In this document: positions 7,962 to 16,700 of the stretch, piece after piece | How the letters are laid out: each line of letters opens with the position of its first letter | Numbering within the stretch: position 1 is the stretch's first letter | Origin: UMGS1484 sp045593325 | GTDB taxonomy: Bacteria > Bacillota > Clostridia > Oscillospirales > Acutalibacteraceae | Assembly (NCBI GenBank): GCA_045593325.1 | Contig: JAZNWL010000018.1 | Span: forward strand, 1 to 19,988 | Reading direction: 5' to 3' | DNA: 19,988 nt | Made by a program: the position numbers and the translations under genes | The notes under the pieces: model-generated | Database searches by the model: none | What the model was told of the DNA's origin: nothing | What the model saw: the letters and a program-made list of their open reading frames with translations, nothing else

Positions 7962-10592
7962 ATGAAAACCATTTGCAAACGCCTTATGGCAGCCGTTTTA
8001 ACTGCCACTCTGCTGTTAAGCTGCTTCGTTGTTGCTTCTGCCGACGATGCCGCCGCAGCCAAAACCGTTGTGGACGCCATTACCAATCTGGGCAAAGAAG
8101 TTGTTTCTTTCCACAACTGTGATTCGTTAACCGACGTTGTGAATATCAACAGCGGGAATAACACCATGGCCTTGGCAGAAGGTCAAGGGGTTGACGGCGG
8201 GAACGCTGTGAAATTCCAAAAGAAATCCGCCGACGTGAAAGAGCATACCCCTGCTTTCCGTTTCGGCACCGGCGTGGACACCACCAACGCCAGCACCATT
8301 GAATTTGATATTTACTTAAGCAGCGGCATTACCTTTGCCGATGGCGGTTGGGCAAACTTCTGTGTTCAAAGCGGATATGCCAATGAAAGTGACACCGGCC
8401 GTTACATTAAAATCGCCATTGCCGATACCATCAAAACCTGGACCGTAGACGCCTGGAACCACGTTACCATTGACATTTCCAAAGAAGCCGCAAAAGCCAA
8501 CACCGCAAAACAAATTGCCATTCGTTTCTACAAAATTTTCGCCGGTACTGCATCGGATTATTTTATCATTGATAACCTTGTTGTTTCCAGCGAAAAAACC
8601 ATTGCCTATGCTGATAAAGCCGCTATTGAAGAAGTTGCCGCTTCTTACAACGCTTTGACCGATACCCAAAAGGCTTTGGTTACCAACTACGAAACCCTGC
8701 AAGGATATCAAGCTATCATTGCAGAAATGGAACAAAATGCTGCTGACGTTACCGAAATGATCAACGCCTTACCCGCCGCTGACCAAGTAAACGAAAACGA
8801 TCAGGAAGCCATTGAAGCCGCCCGTGCCGCTTACGATAACCTGACCGATGATGAAAAAGCTTTGGTTACTAATTTAGCCAAACTGGAAGAAGCCGAACAA
8901 GCTTTGCTGGCTTTCCTTGAAACAGAAAAAGCCAAGGCTCAGGAAGTGGTGGAAGAAATCAACGGTTTGCCTGCTACCGGCGACCTTACTTTAGACGACC
9001 AAGCCGCCATTGATGCTATTTTTGCAAAATACGAAGCTTTGAACGACCTGGTGAAACCTTACGTTACCAACCATGATGTATTGGTAGCCGCTGAAGAAAA
9101 AATTGACCAGATCAAAGCCGAAGAAACCCAAAAAGCTCAAAACCTGGTAAACGCTATTGACAATATCAGTATTGAAAAATTCCAATTCTGCAACTGTGAT
9201 GCCTTGAAAGACAACATTAACGACGTTGCCGTTAACCTGAACAGTAGCGGGATGGACGTTTCCTTGGAAACTGCCAACTTTACTCAAGGAACCGGCGCTT
9301 TTAAAGTGCAAAAGAAATCCAACCGCACCGACTATCCCGAACACATTATGGGGGTAAGAGCTCCTGTAATTGACGTTCAATCTTACACCCATATCACCTT
9401 TGACCTGTATCTCACCGAAGGTTACACCGTGGCTCCCACCTTTGCCAACGTTGTTTTACACAACGCCAACAGCAACGCTGTAGAACAAAACATTCTGGCA
9501 AAAATTGATATGAAAGACGCTGTTGCCAATGCCAAATTGGGTACCTGGAACCACGTTTCCCTTTCCCTTCCCACCATGGAAGGAGATGCATTGGTAAAAC
9601 AAGTTACCCTGCGAATCGGTTCTAACTTCCTTGCCGGGGATAACAATCAATATATTCTGGTGGACAACATTTGTTTCGCCAAAGCCAAAGAATTCGGTTA
9701 TGCCGATAAAGCCGCTGTGGAAGCTTTGGAAGCCACCTACAATCAATTAACCGATTTCGGCAAATCCAAGGTTACCAACCTTGACCTTTTGAACCAATAT
9801 CGGGAAAGCATCGCCCAAACTGACGAAGCCATTGCACAATTCCAAAACACCGTAAACTCCCTTGCTTCTTCTGACGTAACCGGCACCGATATCACCATGG
9901 ACGATATTGACACCGTTAAATCCGCCAGAGAATTATACAACAGCCTGGATGACAGCGCAAAAACCTACTGTCAGGATGCCTACAACACCTTAGTTGCTTT
10001 GGAAGCCAAAGCCGAAGCACTGCTGGAAGCTGAAGCAGACAAAGTTGCCGATATGATCAGCAAATTGCCCGCTTTGGATGACTTGACCCTTGCTGACCAA
10101 GCCGCTTTGCTGGAAGTTACCAATGCCTATAACGCTCTGCATGAAGATGCCCAAGGTTTGGTGAAAAACGGAGGCAACCTGAAAGCCGCCCAAGCAAAAA
10201 TGGCTGAACTGGTAGCCGTTCAAGAGGTTATCGACATGATTGATGCCTTGCCCGAAGAAATTGTTTCCGACACCGACGTTGCCGCTGTCAACGCCGCCAA
10301 AGATGCTTATGATGCCTTAACTGCCGACCAAAAAGCTCTGGTTACCAACTATCAAACCCTGGCAGACGCTTTGGCACAAGTGGAAAAAATGGGCGTTACC
10401 TTCGGAGACGTAAACAATGATGACAGCATTGATGCCAAAGACGCCTTGATCGTTTTGAAAATCGCTGTTGACAAACATCAACCCACCGATGCCGAAAAAG
10501 TTGCTTCAGACGTTAACAAAGACCAGGATATCAATGCCAAAGACGCTTTGGAAATCCTGAAAAAAGCTGTTGGCAAACCCGCTTGCTTCTGA
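7962..10592 (+). CDS. Secreted modular protein with type I dockerin
   Basis: 876 residues. A signal peptide runs to about Ala27 (VVASA then DDAAAA). Two related beta-rich modules follow the pattern: residues about 45-208 (FHNCDSL, TWTVDAWNHVTIDIS, DYFIIDNLVV) and 405-572 (FCNCDAL, LGTWNHVSLSL, QYILVDNICF). They resemble carbohydrate-binding beta-sandwiches, but this is inference. Around them are seven helical repeats starting near 216, 263, 326, 580, 642, 695 and 753, with the theme AYDALTADQKALVTNYQTL. A dockerin at 815-876 has two calcium loops, DVNNDDSIDAKD (816-827) and DVNKDQDINAKD (850-861). Dockerins bind cohesins on cellulosome-type scaffolds or cell surfaces. No catalytic domain is visible. 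LLSC at 18-21 resembles a lipobox, so a lipoprotein is possible but less likely. The gene is monocistronic with a terminator behind it. Confidence 0.93.
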   Translation: MKTICKRLMAAVLTATLLLSCFVVASADDAAAAKTVVDAITNLGKEVVSFHNCDSLTDVVNINSGNNTMALAEGQGVDGGNAVKFQKKSADVKEHTPAFRFGTGVDTTNASTIEFDIYLSSGITFADGGWANFCVQSGYANESDTGRYIKIAIADTIKTWTVDAWNHVTIDISKEAAKANTAKQIAIRFYKIFAGTASDYFIIDNLVVSSEKTIAYADKAAIEEVAASYNALTDTQKALVTNYETLQGYQAIIAEMEQNAADVTEMINALPAADQVNENDQEAIEAARAAYDNLTDDEKALVTNLAKLEEAEQALLAFLETEKAKAQEVVEEINGLPATGDLTLDDQAAIDAIFAKYEALNDLVKPYVTNHDVLVAAEEKIDQIKAEETQKAQNLVNAIDNISIEKFQFCNCDALKDNINDVAVNLNSSGMDVSLETANFTQGTGAFKVQKKSNRTDYPEHIMGVRAPVIDVQSYTHITFDLYLTEGYTVAPTFANVVLHNANSNAVEQNILAKIDMKDAVANAKLGTWNHVSLSLPTMEGDALVKQVTLRIGSNFLAGDNNQYILVDNICFAKAKEFGYADKAAVEALEATYNQLTDFGKSKVTNLDLLNQYRESIAQTDEAIAQFQNTVNSLASSDVTGTDITMDDIDTVKSARELYNSLDDSAKTYCQDAYNTLVALEAKAEALLEAEADKVADMISKLPALDDLTLADQAALLEVTNAYNALHEDAQGLVKNGGNLKAAQAKMAELVAVQEVIDMIDALPEEIVSDTDVAAVNAAKDAYDALTADQKALVTNYQTLADALAQVEKMGVTFGDVNNDDSIDAKDALIVLKIAVDKHQPTDAEKVASDVNKDQDINAKDALEILKKAVGKPACF

Positions 10593-10620
10593 TTCTTCAT
10601 CAGAACCTGAAATCTTTAAA

Positions 10621-10655
10621 CCCTGCGGTTACTCACTGGTAACCGCAGGGTTTTT
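10621..10655 (+). terminator. Rho-independent terminator after the dockerin gene
   Basis: A 12-bp perfect stem (CCCTGCGGTTAC / GTAACCGCAGGG), a 6-nt loop and TTTTT. It lies 28 bp after the stop codon. Confidence 0.93.
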
Positions 10656-10691
10656 CTATGAATGGCAAATAAATACCGCAAACAAAGTGAA

Positions 10692-10720
10692 CCCCTGAAC
10701 ACAGCACCTGTGTTCAGGGG
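10692..10720 (-). terminator. Hairpin, likely terminator of the EF-G-like gene
   Basis: A 13-bp perfect stem (CCCCTGAACACAG / CTGTGTTCAGGGG) with a 3-nt loop, 27 bp beyond the stop of the minus-strand EF-G-like gene. On the minus strand it is followed by TTCACTTTGTTTGC, T-rich but not a clean T-run, and on the plus strand by no T-run at all. The minus-strand assignment therefore fits better. Confidence 0.65.
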
Positions 10721-10746
10721 CTCTTGTATAGAAGAGGAAAGGAGAA

Positions 10747-12804
10747 TTATTCTGCTTTATTCTTGGCTTCATCCATTACCTTTTGAACAATGGGTTGAGG
10801 AGCTTCTTCATACCGTTCAAAGGTCAGAGTGAAATTGCCACGGCCTTGAGTGATGGACCGCAATGCGGTGGAGAAATCACTCATTTCGGAAATGGGAACT
10901 TCTGCTTCGATTTCTTGCATATTGTCCCCTGCGGGGTTCATGCCCAAAACACGTCCGCGACGCTTGGTAACATCCCCCATGATATCCCCCATGTTATCCC
11001 CGGGAACGGTTACTTTCAAAGAACCGATGGGTTCCAACAAGGTAGGATTGGCGGCTGCCATACCGTTTTTAAAGGCAATACCGGCAGCAGTTTTAAATGC
11101 CATTTCAGAAGAGTCAACAGGATGATAAGAACCATCGTACAAGGTGGCTTTCACTCCTACTACGGGGTAGCCTGCCAAAACGCCTTTTTGCATGCAATCC
11201 CGAAGCCCCTTTTCAACAGCGGGGAAGAAGTTACGGGGTACAGAACCGCCGAATACTTCTTCTGCAAAGACCAATTCGTCACTGTCGGTGGGTTCAAAGC
11301 GAATCCACACGTCACCGAACTGACCGTGACCACCGGATTGTTTCTTATGACGGCCTTGTACTTCCACACGTTTGCGGATGGTTTCCCGATAAGCCACTGT
11401 GGGAGCGGACAAAACTACGTCTACACCGAATTTGGATTTCAGTTTGGAAACGATAACGTCCAGATGTTGTTCCCCAAGACCCGACAAAATTTGTTCGTGG
11501 GTTTCACTGTTGGCATATTGAGAAATGGTGGGATCTTCTTCAATCAAACGGTTCAAGCCGTTAACGATTTTATCTTCATCCCCGCGATTCTTGGGTTTAA
11601 TGCACATGGAGTAGCAGGGTTGAGGGAATTCGGGTTTGCGGGCAACGATAACGTTACCGGGTGTGCAAAGGGTATCCCCTGTGCCAACACTGGCAAGTTT
11701 GGCAACCGCACCGATATCCCCGGCGCAAAGGGACGCGGTTTCTTCGTATTTACCGCCTTTGATGATATACAGTTTACTGATGCGTTCAATATCCCCGGTG
11801 CGGGCATTTACCACTTGAGAATCAGCGGTGATAGTGCCCGAAACTACTTTGAAGAAAGAGCGTTTCCCAACCTGAGGATCGGCAATGGTCTTGAAAATAA
11901 CCGCTACCAAGGGACCGTTGGGGTCGGCTTTCAATTCAATGGTTTCGTCCAATTTGGTGCCGGGTTCGTTGGAACGGTCAGCAGCGGAAGGAGCATAATC
12001 AGCGATGCCGTTTAACAGTTGGTCAACCCCTTCCAGGGTGTAACCGGAACCGCAGTAAACAGGAGCCAATTCACTGTTTTTAATGGCGGTGGAAACCCCG
12101 GTGATCAATTCTTCTTTGGTGAAAGGTTCACCCCCGAAGAATTTTTCCATCAAGGCTTCATCCGTCATGGCAACCGCTTCGTTTAATTGGTCAAGATATT
12201 GGCTGTAAGCTGAAAGGTCGGCATCTTCTTCAGTGGCTTTGCCGTTTGCATAAGTCACTTTCTTGCCGCTTAACAGGTTTACGTAGGCTTTGACCTGATG
12301 ATTTTCCACAATAGGAATGATAACAGGGCAAACCGAAGAACCGAAGGTGGCGGTTAAAGAATCCAAAGCCTTTTGGAAATCGGCATGTTCGGAATCCATT
12401 TTGCTGATGAAGAAAAATTTAGCGGCCTTTTGTTTGTCAGCGGCTTTGTAGGCTTTTTCTTCCCCAACGGCACAACCGGATTTCCCCGAAACAACAATAA
12501 CGGTTGTTCCTGCAGCACGAAGGCCTTCGGAAACACCACCGGCAAAGTCGAACAGACCGGGAGTGTCAATGATATTCAGCTTCAAGCCGTTCCATTCAAC
12601 CGGTGCAACGGCGGTGGAAAGCGAAACGTTGCGTTTACGTTCTTCAGCGTCAAAGTCCATAACAGTGTTACCGTCAGCCACTCTGCCCAAACGGTCAACG
12701 CCGCCGCTAATATAAAGCATTGCTTCTGCCAAAGTGGTTTTTCCTTTACCACCATGACCCGCCAATGCGATATTTTTAATGTTAGAGGTTTCATACTGTT
12801 TCAC
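10747..12804 (-). CDS. Elongation factor G-like translational GTPase (EF-G paralogue)
   Basis: 685 residues from GTG 12804, the length of EF-G. The G domain has P-loop GHGGKGKTT (16-24), DTPG in NIIDTPGLFDF, and SKMD in place of the usual NKxD. The P-loop differs from the AHIDAGKTT type of housekeeping EF-G and matches the EF-G-like (FusA2-type) group. Domains II-V follow, with YRETIRKRVEVQGRHKKQSGGHGQFGDV (domain IV start) and GDVTKRRGRVLGM near the end. GTG 12804 is chosen because the family starts close to the P-loop and AAAGGG lies about 10 nt upstream; an in-frame ATG at 12858 would add 18 atypical residues. The cellular role of these paralogues is not settled, so no symbol is given. It is monocistronic and convergent with the dockerin gene. 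Confidence 0.92.
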   Translation of the reverse strand: MKQYETSNIKNIALAGHGGKGKTTLAEAMLYISGGVDRLGRVADGNTVMDFDAEERKRNVSLSTAVAPVEWNGLKLNIIDTPGLFDFAGGVSEGLRAAGTTVIVVSGKSGCAVGEEKAYKAADKQKAAKFFFISKMDSEHADFQKALDSLTATFGSSVCPVIIPIVENHQVKAYVNLLSGKKVTYANGKATEEDADLSAYSQYLDQLNEAVAMTDEALMEKFFGGEPFTKEELITGVSTAIKNSELAPVYCGSGYTLEGVDQLLNGIADYAPSAADRSNEPGTKLDETIELKADPNGPLVAVIFKTIADPQVGKRSFFKVVSGTITADSQVVNARTGDIERISKLYIIKGGKYEETASLCAGDIGAVAKLASVGTGDTLCTPGNVIVARKPEFPQPCYSMCIKPKNRGDEDKIVNGLNRLIEEDPTISQYANSETHEQILSGLGEQHLDVIVSKLKSKFGVDVVLSAPTVAYRETIRKRVEVQGRHKKQSGGHGQFGDVWIRFEPTDSDELVFAEEVFGGSVPRNFFPAVEKGLRDCMQKGVLAGYPVVGVKATLYDGSYHPVDSSEMAFKTAAGIAFKNGMAAANPTLLEPIGSLKVTVPGDNMGDIMGDVTKRRGRVLGMNPAGDNMQEIEAEVPISEMSDFSTALRSITQGRGNFTLTFERYEEAPQPIVQKVMDEAKNKAE

Positions 12805-12851
12805 TTGGAATACACCCTTTCTGAGCCTAGGCGGCCTGTAATTCATCCAAA

Positions 12852-12866
12852 GCAACATTCTGTTGC
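12852..12866 (-). other. Small hairpin at the 5' end of the EF-G-like mRNA
   Basis: GCAAC-AGAAT-GTTGC on the minus strand, a 5-bp stem with a 5-nt loop. It lies about 10 nt downstream of the -10 box and would be almost the first sequence in the transcript. Confidence 0.4.
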
Positions 12867-12875
12867 ATTAACGAT

Positions 12876-12904
12876 ATTGTAACACACTTTATACCACCAC
12901 ACAA
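12876..12904 (-). promoter_or_regulatory. Promoter of the EF-G-like gene
   Basis: On the minus strand TTGTGT (12899-12904), a 17-bp spacer, then TACAAT (12876-12881). The leader before GTG 12804 is about 65 nt. The motif ACACTT/AAGTGT recurs around it; I cannot say whether this is an operator. Confidence 0.65.
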
Positions 12905-13059
12905 GTGTTTTTTATTGATATTGCCTATAAATTTACATATAACACAAATCAAAAGTGTGGCATTTGTGCAAAACGACGAAGAATTTGCTATTTTATTACC
13001 TTGATAAACCAATAAAACAAACACAGGGAAATATTTTTCAAAAAATATGCAATAAAGGG
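12905..13059. other. Intergenic AT-rich stretch
   Basis: This lies between the EF-G-like promoter and the tRNA-Val promoter. I see no coding frame, RNA gene or clear structured element in it. The interval between the two divergent units is about 295 bp in all. Confidence 0.6.
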
Positions 13060-13088
13060 TTGATTTTTAAATGGGTTTGCGATATAAT
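13060..13088 (+). promoter_or_regulatory. Promoter of tRNA-Val
   Basis: TTGATT (13060-13065), a 17-bp spacer, and perfect TATAAT (13083-13088). It is 11 bp upstream of the mature tRNA 5' end. Confidence 0.85.
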
Positions 13089-13099
13089 AATTGGGCTGT

Positions 13100-13175
13100 G
13101 GACGTTTAGCTCAGCTGGTAGAGCATTTGCTTGACGTGCAAAGGGTCAGCGGTTCAAGTCCGTTAACGTCCACCA
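13100..13175 (+). tRNA. tRNA-Val (anticodon GAC)
   Basis: Full cloverleaf. Acceptor GGACGTT pairs perfectly with AACGTCC. The D-arm is GCTC...GAGC. The anticodon stem is TTTGC/GCAAA with loop TTGACGT (anticodon GAC at 13133-13135, reading GUC and GUU). The T-arm is AGCGG TTCAAGT CCGTT with one G-T pair. Discriminator A is at 13172 and CCA is encoded at 13173-13175. It is a single tRNA gene with its own promoter and terminator. Confidence 0.97.
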
Positions 13176-13178
13176 CGA

Positions 13179-13210
13179 AAACTCTGAGTCTCAAGGCTCA
13201 GGGTTTTTCT
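13179..13210 (+). terminator. Rho-independent terminator of tRNA-Val
   Basis: AAACTCTGAG pairs over 10 bp (one T-G) with CTCAGGGTTT around an 8-nt loop, running into TTTTTCTTTTT. It starts 4 nt after the CCA end. Confidence 0.88.
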
Positions 13211-13222
13211 TTTTCCCCCACC

Positions 13223-13251
13223 TTGCCAATTTCTGTTTTATATGGTATAAT
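13223..13251 (+). promoter_or_regulatory. Promoter of the gtrA-like/mfd cluster
   Basis: TTGCCA (13223-13228), a 17-bp spacer, and perfect TATAAT (13246-13251) with extended -10 TGG, 27 bp before the GtrA-like ATG. Confidence 0.83.
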
Positions 13252-13278
13252 ACCAAAAAACATAAAGGATGTGAGTTC

Positions 13279-13695
13279 ATGTCCCAATCCAAAAACGGTT
13301 TTTCCTGGCAGGCGGTTAAATTTACCTTATTCTCCATTTCTGCCGGAATCATCCAAGCGGTAAGTTATACCCTTCTCTTTGAATTCTTATTAAAAAGCAA
13401 CCAACAATATCACTGGATTGCCTATTTGATTTCTTTGGTTTTATCGGTGCTGTGGAATTTCACCTTTAACCGCCGATACACCTTTCAGTCAGCTGCCAAC
13501 GTGCCTATTGCCATGCTGAAAGTGTTCGGTTTTTATCTGGTATTCACCCCCGTTACCCTGTTTGGCGGGCAATGGCTGGTAGGGCTGGGTGTCAACAACT
13601 ATATTGTTGAAGGCGGTACCATGCTCTTAAACCTGATCACCGAATTTTTATTCTGCAAATTTGTAGTTTATCGGGGGCAAGAAAACACCCGTTAA
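13279..13695 (+). CDS. GtrA-like family membrane protein
   Basis: 138 residues with about four transmembrane helices (near 12-34, 42-60, 75-100 and 106-128). The motif WNFTFNRRYTF after helix 2 and the C-terminal LITEFLFCKFVVYR are typical of the GtrA-like family. These small proteins are thought to help move or flip polyprenyl-linked sugars for cell-surface polysaccharide modification. No glycosyltransferase partner is adjacent, so the substrate is unknown. AAAGGATG upstream serves as ribosome binding site. It is the first gene of the cluster and is followed by mfd after 66 bp containing a hairpin. Confidence 0.88.
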   Translation: MSQSKNGFSWQAVKFTLFSISAGIIQAVSYTLLFEFLLKSNQQYHWIAYLISLVLSVLWNFTFNRRYTFQSAANVPIAMLKVFGFYLVFTPVTLFGGQWLVGLGVNNYIVEGGTMLLNLITEFLFCKFVVYRGQENTR

Positions 13696-13715
13696 CCAAT
13701 AAATATAAAATGATA

Positions 13716-13738
13716 CCCCCGGGGTGAACCCACGGGGG
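13716..13738 (+). other. GC-rich hairpin between the GtrA-like gene and mfd
   Basis: CCCCCGGGG, TGAA tetraloop, CCC-A-CGGGGG: a 9-bp stem with one bulged A. No T-run follows (CTATTGCC), so it is a weak or partial terminator at best, or an mRNA processing or stability element. No convincing separate promoter for mfd is visible behind it. Confidence 0.55.
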
Positions 13739-13761
13739 CTATTGCCATTTGGGAGAGCGTT

Positions 13762-16700
13762 ATGATATTTTTCGACTCATTTTTACAATCATTAACCGAA
13801 TATCAGGAATTGAAAAAATCCGCCGCCAAGGGAGTATTGCCGGTGGCGGTAAGTGGTGTTTCCCATATTCATAAAGCCCACCTTGCCGCTACCCTTTCCC
13901 GGGATTTACAGCGGCGTTGTGTAATTATCACCCCTGACGAAGGAGAAGCCACCCGCTTTTTAGAAGACCTTACCGCCCTGGGGTGCCGTCCCTTGTTGTT
14001 CCCTGCCAGAGATTTGTCTCTTCGCACCACCGACACCTTATCCCTGCAATATGAACAAAAACGGCTGGATGTGCTTTGCCATTTATTAGAGGGAGAATAT
14101 ACCCATCTGGTGTGCAGTGTGGACGCCTTATTGCCCTTTACCCTGCCCCCGGAGGTGCTGTACCGCCGTTCTTTTACTTTGAAAGAACAGGAAGACCACG
14201 ACCCCAACGCCCTGTGCCAGCAACTGATTTCTTGCGGTTATACCCGTTGCACCAAGGTGGAAGGGCCCGGTCAATTTGCCAAACGGGGCGGTATTTTGGA
14301 TATCTTCCCTGCTGACCGTACTGCCCCTGTTCGTTTGGAATTCTGGGGTGACACCATTGATACCATTCATCAGTTTGACGTGATGACCCAGCGGCGGGAA
14401 GACCCCTTGGAAGAACTGCAAATTCCCCCTGCCCGTGAGGTGCTTTTTGTTTCTCCCGAAGCCCCTGCAGAACAACTGAAAAAACTGGCAACCAAGGAAA
14501 AGAATCCAGCCTTGAAAGCCCAACTGCTGAAAGATGCCGAAGATTTATTACAAGGGATGCAACCCTTCGGTTTTGACCGATTTATCCCCTTGATGAGCCA
14601 AACCCCTTGCACCGTGCTGGACTACGTACAGGATGCCTTTGTTTGCATCAGTGAAGAAACCAAGGTAAAAGAAAAGGCCAAGTCCTTTGAACAGCAACTG
14701 GCCATGGATATTGAAATTCTGCTGGAAGAAGGGGTTCTTTGTAAAGGACTCACCAATTTTGCCATGGAATATTCCACCCTGCTTGCCATGGCAGAAGAAC
14801 AGGGTATCATCTATCTGGATGCCTTTGGCGGAGTCACCCACACCCTGCCCCCCAAGGAACTTACCCATTTTCGGGTGAAAAACTATTCCCCCTGGAAAGG
14901 TAGCGTTGACCTGTTACAGGAAGACCTTTCTCCTCTGCTTTTGCGGGGATTTGCCATAGTAATTTTAGCAGGGGGCGAAAAAGCCGCCAAGTTATTACAA
15001 GAAGATTTAACCGCCAAAGGGGTTTCGGCACAGTATTCGGAACACCCCGCAAGTGCACCCCAGAAAACCGTTACCGTTACCACGGGGCATCTCAGCGGCG
15101 GCTTTGAATATACCGATTCCAAATTCTTATTGGTAACCCACTCCCTGGCAACCACCAATGGCAGAAAAGTGAAAAAAGCCCCCAAAGCCAATGCCTTCCA
15201 TTCCCTGGATGAACTGCATCAGGGGGATTACATTGTCCATGCCATCCACGGCATTGGGATCTTCAAGGGCATTCGTCAAATTCAGAATGCAGGAGTCACC
15301 AAAGATTATATTACCATTCAATATGCCGGAAGTGATACCTTATACGTCCCCGTTACCCAGTTGGATCTGGTCTCCAAATACATTGGCCCCTCCGGGGATG
15401 ACGTGAAACTGAAACTTCACAAACTGGGTGGCACTGAATGGCACAAAACCCGCACACGGGTACGCCATGCGGTGAAGGACATGGCAAAAGAACTCATTGC
15501 CCTGTATTCCGCCCGTATGAGTACCCCAGGCTTTGCCTTTTCGGTGGATACCGACCTGCAAAACGACTTTGAACGGCGGTTTGAATACGACGAAACCGAC
15601 GACCAATTACGGTGTATTGACGAAATAAAATATGATATGCAACGCCCCATTCCCATGGACCGCCTTTTATGTGGTGACGTGGGTTTCGGCAAAACCGAAG
15701 TGGCTTTGCGTGCCGCTTTTAAATGCATCAGTGAGGGCAAACAATGTGCTTTGCTGGTGCCCACCACCATTCTGGCTTTTCAACATTACCAAACCATATT
15801 AAAACGAATGGAAGGCTTCCCTTTAAACATTGACCTGCTTTCCCGTTTCCGCACCCCCACCCAGCAAGCCAAAACCATTCAGGGTCTGAAAAACGGCAAC
15901 GTGGATATGGTGGTTGGTACCCACCGCATTATTTCGGGTGACGTGCAGTTCAAAGATTTGGGACTGGTGATCATTGACGAAGAACAACGCTTTGGGGTTG
16001 CCCAGAAGGAAAAATTAAAGGAAAAATTCAAAAACGTGGACGTGCTGACCCTGTCTGCCACCCCCATTCCCCGTACCTTAAACATGGCAATGAGCGGACT
16101 GCGGGATATGTCTATCATTGAAGAAGCCCCTCTGGACCGTCAACCGGTGCAAACCTACGTTACCGAATATAACACAGGGGTGCTCACCGACGCCATGCGC
16201 AGAGAACTGCGTCGGGGTGGGCAGGTGTATTACCTGCATAATCGGGTGGATACCATTGAACGCACCGCCGCCTCCCTGAAGGCAAGAATTTCTGAAGCAC
16301 GGGTGGCAGTTGCCCACGGAAAAATGACCGAAGACCAGTTAAGTGAAGTCTGGCGGCAACTGATGGAACACGAAATTGACATTCTGGTTTGCACCACCAT
16401 CATTGAAACCGGGGTGGACGTTTCCAACGTAAACACCCTGATTATTGAAGATGCCGACCGTATGGGCCTGGCGCAACTTCACCAGTTGCGGGGGCGGGTT
16501 GGCAGATCTGCCCGCAGAGCTTATGCCTACCTTACCTTCCGCGGAGGCAAATCGCTAACCGATATTGCACAGCGGCGATTGGAAGCCATTCGGGAATTCA
16601 CCCAATTTGGGTCAGGTCTCAAAATTGCCATGCGGGACTTGGAAATTCGCGGTGCCGGGAACATTTTAGGTGGCGAACAACACGGACAAATGGAATCGGT

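Noticed and set aside
8013..8024. Lipobox-like LLSC in the dockerin protein signal
   Set aside because: A good type I cleavage site (VVASA then DD) follows, and a lipid anchor would be odd for a dockerin protein; kept only as an alternative.
10783..12015. A 410-codon plus-strand open frame opposite the EF-G-like gene
   Set aside because: It is antisense to a clear EF-G-family protein and its translation has no domain-like features; long antisense frames are common opposite genes with this codon use.
12905..13059. Riboswitch or other structured RNA between the EF-G-like gene and tRNA-Val
   Set aside because: No known riboswitch core or long-stem structure is visible, and the region lies upstream of both promoters.
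13091..13363. A 90-codon plus-strand frame over tRNA-Val
   Set aside because: It crosses the tRNA, its terminator and the next promoter, so it cannot be a real gene.
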